Shown here: positions 6,035 through 9,398 of the stretch, one piece after another
Numbering within the stretch: the first letter of the stretch is position 1
How the letters are laid out: each line of letters starts with the position of its first letter
Assembly: GCA_035294855.1 (NCBI GenBank)
Contig: DATGKD010000015.1
Coordinates: 1-9,398, forward strand
Reading direction: 5' to 3'
Length of the DNA stretch: 9,398 nucleotides
From: DATGKD01 sp035294855
Lineage (GTDB): Bacteria > Actinomycetota > Acidimicrobiia > Acidimicrobiales > UBA8190
The notes under the pieces: generated by a model
What the model was told of the DNA's origin: nothing
Seen by the model: only the letters and a program-made list of their open reading frames with translations
Databases searched by the model: none
Position numbers and translations under genes: made by a program

Positions 6035-7081
6035 TCAATGCGTCATCCGTCTTCCCGTCCACTTTCTCGGGGGTGTGAAGTGGCCGTCGACGACATCGAG
6101 CCTCGTCGCCCGGCCGGCGCCCACGATCGCACCGACGAGCGCGGTTGCTTCCGCCAGGGCCCCGAGCTCGTACCCCTCGGCCAGGCGGCGGCCGACGACG
6201 GTCGCCCCCCGGTCCCACACGATGTCCTTGACCACACGCCGACCCGAGGCGTCGCGCAGCAACGACGGCCGCCCCCCCGCATCGGCGCGGTCCGCTCCCG
6301 TGCCGAGCCGCCACCGTTTCACGGCCACCGCTCCGCTCCCGATGCCGTAACCGAAATACGCGGCCAGCTGCTTCCGCCAAGTTCGCCACTGACGGTGCCG
6401 CACGACAGCCGCCGGTTCGAACCGCCCGATGAGCCCGGCTCGTAACGCCCGCCAGAAGGCGTCGTGGTCCTCGGCCGCCCGCAATGGGGAGCCCGGGCCC
6501 AGCGCCTCGTCGAACCCACCGATGCGATCGAGCGCGGCCCGTCGCCACGCCATGTTCGCCCCGTGCCCGGCGACGACGGGATCGTCACCGGCGACGAACA
6601 ACCGGGCTGCATCGTCGTCCACCACGGACGTGTTGAGCCGGGGGTCCCCGCCGTCGGCGATCGGGAGGACGCGTCCGGTCAAGAACCCGAGCTCGGGACG
6701 GTTCGCAAACGCCGCCGCCACAGCAGCCACCCAACCGGGATCCGGCAGGCAGTCGTCATCGGTGAACGCGATCACTTGCGCGGACGCGGCGCGTGCGCCG
6801 GCGTTGCGGGCGCGGCACGTCCCCGGCAGCTCACATCGCACGAATCGCGCTCCAGATTCCGCCGCGATCGCGCCGACGACCTTGTCCGTGGACGCAGAGT
6901 CGACGACCACGAGCTCGTCGCCGGGACCCAGAGCCTTCGAGAGCGCCTCGAGGGTGCCGCGGAGCATGGCCGGTCTGTCGCGCGTCGCCACGACGACCGT
7001 CACCGCTGGTCGGGATGCATTCGGACGAGAGGACGACGCGTTCGACGTGCCTGTTCCGGTCGAGGACGATGCGGTCGACAT
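6035..7081 (-). CDS. Glycosyltransferase family 2 (GT-A fold)
   Basis: A 348-residue protein that transfers a sugar from a nucleotide donor, probably to a lipid-linked intermediate at the inner membrane face. Seen: AVTVVVATRDRPAML (26-40), the first Rossmann strand; ELVVVDSASTD (56-66), donor binding; GTCRARNAGA (87-96); the metal-binding DxD-type motif FTDDDCLPDPGW (106-117); GANMAWRRAALDRIGGFDE (174-192); and AEDHDAFWRALRAG (203-216), the ED region that supplies the catalytic base. No membrane helix is obvious. Residues 1-25 are Ser/Thr-rich with weaker codon bias, so the true start may be the GTG at 7003, just before the first strand; neither start has a good ribosome binding site. It converges on the polymerase gene and diverges from the GT4 gene with a 12-base gap. 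Donor and acceptor are unknown. Confidence 0.9.
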   Translation of the reverse strand: MSTASSSTGTGTSNASSSRPNASRPAVTVVVATRDRPAMLRGTLEALSKALGPGDELVVVDSASTDKVVGAIAAESGARFVRCELPGTCRARNAGARAASAQVIAFTDDDCLPDPGWVAAVAAAFANRPELGFLTGRVLPIADGGDPRLNTSVVDDDAARLFVAGDDPVVAGHGANMAWRRAALDRIGGFDEALGPGSPLRAAEDHDAFWRALRAGLIGRFEPAAVVRHRQWRTWRKQLAAYFGYGIGSGAVAVKRWRLGTGADRADAGGRPSLLRDASGRRVVKDIVWDRGATVVGRRLAEGYELGALAEATALVGAIVGAGRATRLDVVDGHFTPPRKWTGRRMTH

Positions 7082-7083
7082 AC

Positions 7084-7090
7084 GGAAGGG
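7084..7090 (+). promoter_or_regulatory. Ribosome binding site deciding the plus-strand GT4 start
   Basis: GGAAGGG lies 3 bases before the GTG at 7094. The spacing is short but the purine run is clear, and translation from here gives a typical GT4 N-terminus (VKVSVVAYEQP). Confidence 0.6.
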
Positions 7091-7093
7091 ATC

Positions 7094-8161
7094 GTGAAGG
7101 TCTCGGTCGTCGCCTACGAGCAGCCTGACCCGGAGGGCACCGCAGCCGGGCGGGCACTGTGGGCGTGGTGCGAAGGGGTCATCGGTCTCGGGCACGAGCT
7201 CGAGGCCTGGTCATGGTATCCCGCGCCGCCCAAGGGCCCCCTCCCCGAGTGGTGTCGGTGGCAACCGCTCGACCATCCGCCGCTCTGGAGGGGGCACCTG
7301 AAGGCCCTCGTGCATCCTCGGAACGAATCGGCTTCCCCCGGCTGGGAAGCAAAGCCTGACGCCGTGGCGGTCGCCGACGATGTTCCTTCCTATGCGGCCG
7401 TGGCTCACTCGGAACGCTCGGTCGTCACCGTGCACTACCGCGCGCTGCCAGACGCGCGTGCCGTCCGCCGCCTCGGCCCGCCGGGGATCCAGACCTCGCG
7501 AGCCGAACGACGTGCCGGCCGCCAAGCCGCCCTGGTGTTGGCGTTCTCCGAACGCGTGGGCCGCGGACTCCGTCGCAACGGACGGCCCACCCGGGTCGTG
7601 CCGATTGCGTACCCGGCTCCCCCGGCGGCTCTACCTCTGGTCGAGGAGCCGGTGGCGGCGTTGATCGCCGACTGGTCGTGGCGCCCCAACAACCGGGCTC
7701 TGACGTCGTTGCTCAGTGCGTGGCCGGCGGTCCACGACGCGGTGCCGGGCGCGCGCCTGTTGCTGGCCGGACGGCACCTGCGGCAGGCGGTCGGAACTAT
7801 GCCCGGCGTCGAGGTGATCGGCGAGGTCGGCTCGAGCATCGAGGTTCTCGGACGTGCCGCCGTCATCGCCTTTCCGTGCCCGCCCACGAGCGGGCCGAAG
7901 GTGAAGGTGCTCGAAGCGATGGCGCACGGCGTGCCCGTGGTTACGACGCCCGCCGGCGTGGAGGGACTCGTCGTCGAGCCCGGCGAAGGCGCCATGGTGG
8001 CCAGCCGGGCCCAGTTCGGCGCCGCGCTGATCGGGATGCTCCTCGACCCCGAGCGCCGCGCCGCGATAGGCGCGGCGGGTCGCCAGGCGGCCGTTCGCCA
8101 TCACGATTCGGAGCCGGTGGCGCGGGCGCGCCTCGCGGGATTCGAGTCGGCGTTCGGGTGA
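7094..8161 (+). CDS. GT4-like glycosyltransferase (GT-B fold)
   Basis: A 355-residue cytoplasmic transferase with two Rossmann-like domains. The N-terminus VKVSVVAYEQP and the Gly/Ala-rich GTAAGRALW (15-23) fit the acceptor domain. The C-terminal donor domain begins near 185, with DWSWRPNNRALTSLLSAW (193-210), ARLLLAGR (220-227) and the late signature TSGPKVKVLEAMAHGVPVV (265-283) followed by AGVEGLVV. This pattern matches the 'Glyco_trans_1_4'-type donor domain. The first Glu of the usual E-x7-E pair is not obvious (the run is PPTSGPKVKVLE), as in the subgroup that has S/G-x-K there. It is divergent from the GT2 gene and overlaps the next gene tail to tail by 61 bases. By context it likely adds a sugar to the polysaccharide repeat unit; the specific sugar is unknown. 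Confidence 0.88.
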   Translation: MKVSVVAYEQPDPEGTAAGRALWAWCEGVIGLGHELEAWSWYPAPPKGPLPEWCRWQPLDHPPLWRGHLKALVHPRNESASPGWEAKPDAVAVADDVPSYAAVAHSERSVVTVHYRALPDARAVRRLGPPGIQTSRAERRAGRQAALVLAFSERVGRGLRRNGRPTRVVPIAYPAPPAALPLVEEPVAALIADWSWRPNNRALTSLLSAWPAVHDAVPGARLLLAGRHLRQAVGTMPGVEVIGEVGSSIEVLGRAAVIAFPCPPTSGPKVKVLEAMAHGVPVVTTPAGVEGLVVEPGEGAMVASRAQFGAALIGMLLDPERRAAIGAAGRQAAVRHHDSEPVARARLAGFESAFG

Positions 8162-9398
8162 CCGGCGCTCGACTGACCGCGGCCGCCCCGGGCGCCGCGA
8201 AGCACTGCCTCCAGGTGGAGTTGCTCGAGCGACTCGGCGTATCGGTCCATGTTCATCTGCCTCGTTGTTTCGGTCCCTCCGGCGACGACACGGGCCCGCA
8301 GGTCGGCGTCAGCCGCCATTCGTCGGAGCGCGGAGGCCAGCGACGATGGCTCACCCGGAGGGAATCGCACGCAATTGACGCCGTCGGTCAGGAACTCGCC
8401 GGAGCCACCGGTCCCCGTGGCCGCCACCGGGACGCCGCAAGCCATCGCTTCGAGCGGGACGATACCGAACGGCTCGTCCCATTCGCTCGGGAAGACCACG
8501 ACGTCCGCGCTGCGGTACCGGTCGCGCAGTTCACTCCGCGGTGAGCACAGGAAGCGGACGCGTTCGGCGATCCCGAGCTCCTGCGCCAAGGCGTCCGTGG
8601 CTTGGCGATCGCTGTCGGACGCGCGTCCGTCGACGTCGAGTCGGGCGTCGTCGGGAAGGCTGGCCATGGCGCGCAAGAGCGTGGGCACGCCCTTGATGGC
8701 GAGCACCCGCCCGACGTAGAGCAACCGCCATGACCATGGGTGGGTAGGCGGCTCGCTCACCGGGAACTCGCGGGTTTCCACCCCGAGGCGGATCACGGAC
8801 GGCGAGAACCGCCACGGCGCGTTGCTGCGGATCAGCTCAGCCAGCATGTCGCTGGCGACACTCACCGTGGCGCCTTCGAACGACGGCAAGCGGGTCGTGA
8901 GGCCGACCAGCGGCCCCACGACCCGCCCAACCGCCCGCGCCCACGGCCGCCGGGCGAAGACCCGGCTCCATCCGTCGTACTCGTGCGAGTAGCAGATCCA
9001 GTCGTCGCACAACGTCAGCACGATGGGGACGCCGCGCTCCTCGGCCAGAGTGGCGATCGAGAACGACAGGAAGCGGAGGCTCCAGATCGACACGACGTCG
9101 GGGCGGAAGTCATCGAGCGCTTTGCGGACGGCGTGCTGGGTCCGCCGCTCGAGCCGGTAGCGCTGAGGGGGTGTGGGCCGAAGGGGGCCGAAGGATTCCC
9201 AGTCCCACCAGCCCGCCAGTTCACGCCGGACCTCCACACCGGCGGCAGATGACGGCTCGGCGGCGCTTTCGTCGACGCCGGGAAGCCGCGCATCGCCCGT
9301 GAGCACCATGACCTCGTGGCCACGTTCGGCCAGGCGCTCCATGACGCCGCGGCACGCGACCTCGTACCCACCGAGATGATGGGGCGGGTAGAGGTTGA
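8101..9398 (-). CDS. GT4-family glycosyltransferase (GT-B fold), 5' end beyond window
   Basis: 431 residues are visible; reading stays open to the right edge, and the first visible residues NLYPPHHLGGYE are the usual GT4 N-terminal motif a few residues after the start. Only a handful of residues should therefore be missing, and the internal ATG at 9342 is not the true start. The donor domain shows LLYVGRVLAIKG (225-236), with the R and K that bind the donor phosphates, and SEWDEPFGIVPLEAMACGVPV (304-324) with the E-x7-E pair E308/E316, then GGSGEFL (330-336). CDDWICYSHEYDGW (130-143) follows the first-domain core. The last 35 residues are Arg/Gly/Ser-rich and lie partly in the 61-base overlap with the convergent GT4. 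By context it takes part in the same polysaccharide pathway; its donor and acceptor are unknown. Confidence 0.92.
   Translation of the reverse strand, partial: NLYPPHHLGGYEVACRGVMERLAERGHEVMVLTGDARLPGVDESAAEPSSAAGVEVRRELAGWWDWESFGPLRPTPPQRYRLERRTQHAVRKALDDFRPDVVSIWSLRFLSFSIATLAEERGVPIVLTLCDDWICYSHEYDGWSRVFARRPWARAVGRVVGPLVGLTTRLPSFEGATVSVASDMLAELIRSNAPWRFSPSVIRLGVETREFPVSEPPTHPWSWRLLYVGRVLAIKGVPTLLRAMASLPDDARLDVDGRASDSDRQATDALAQELGIAERVRFLCSPRSELRDRYRSADVVVFPSEWDEPFGIVPLEAMACGVPVAATGTGGSGEFLTDGVNCVRFPPGEPSSLASALRRMAADADLRARVVAGGTETTRQMNMDRYAESLEQLHLEAVLRGARGGRGQSSAGHPNADSNPARRARATGSES

Noticed and set aside
4121..6445. Long plus-strand open frame of 774 codons across the polymerase and GT2 genes
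   Set aside because: It is a shifted frame over the clearly coding polymerase and antisense to the GT2; it is extremely Arg-rich with no motif.
5832..6548. Minus-strand frame of 238 codons next to the GT2 3' end
   Set aside because: A shifted frame over the GT2 and the convergent gap; Arg/Gly-rich, with no domain.
7082..7195. Upstream ATG at 7195 for the GT2 gene
   Set aside because: It would run antisense through the well-supported N-terminus of the GT4 gene, and the added residues do not resemble the family.

Overview
The window is very GC-rich, with strong G/C preference at third codon positions, no tRNA or rRNA and no recognisable insertion sequence. Gene style and content suggest a high-GC actinobacterium. 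A decayed fragment of a 'DGGGYW...GDA' repeat protein, a type I associate with Acidimicrobiia and related lineages, makes that class a reasonable guess. This placement is inference; there is no phylogenetic marker gene.

Left third (1-2735), catabolic/regulatory block. A crotonase-family enoyl-CoA hydratase/isomerase runs leftward off the window edge (<1-576, minus). A gene-poor stretch follows, holding a frameshifted repeat-protein remnant (about 669-792, minus), a nested inverted repeat (811-844) and a perfect 13+13 bp palindrome (886-913). The palindrome lies just upstream of a TetR-family regulator (944-1627, plus) and is its likely operator. The regulator overlaps a nitronate monooxygenase-like flavoprotein (1617-2735, plus), so the two form a translationally coupled operon. 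The likely theme is acyl-CoA or lipid-type catabolism under TetR control; the substrate cannot be read from the sequence.

Middle (2736-5894), polysaccharide export and polymerisation. A 312-base non-coding stretch has several hairpins, including three in a row that run into the start of the next gene. Then come a Wzz-like chain-length protein (3048-3941) and a Wzy/O-antigen-ligase-like membrane polymerase (3954-5894), 12 bases apart and clearly one unit. The polymerase carries an extra C-terminal segment flanked by membrane helices that looks Wzz-like.

Right third (5895-9398), glycosyltransferases. A GT2-family enzyme (6035-7081, minus) and a GT4-like enzyme (7094-8161, plus) are divergent with only 12 bases between them. 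A second GT4 enzyme (8101->9398, minus) runs in from the right edge and overlaps the plus-strand GT4 tail to tail by 61 bases. Together with the Wzz/Wzy pair this is part of a surface or exopolysaccharide locus: the transferases would build the repeat unit on a lipid carrier, and Wzy and Wzz would polymerise it and set its length. No initiating sugar-phosphate transferase, flippase or tyrosine kinase is visible, so the locus probably continues to the right.

I did not find clear evidence of a wholly new system. The most interesting items are the possible Wzy-Wzz fusion, the perfect TetR-proximal palindrome, the hairpin series before the Wzz-like gene, and the heptad tandem repeat in the regulator tail.
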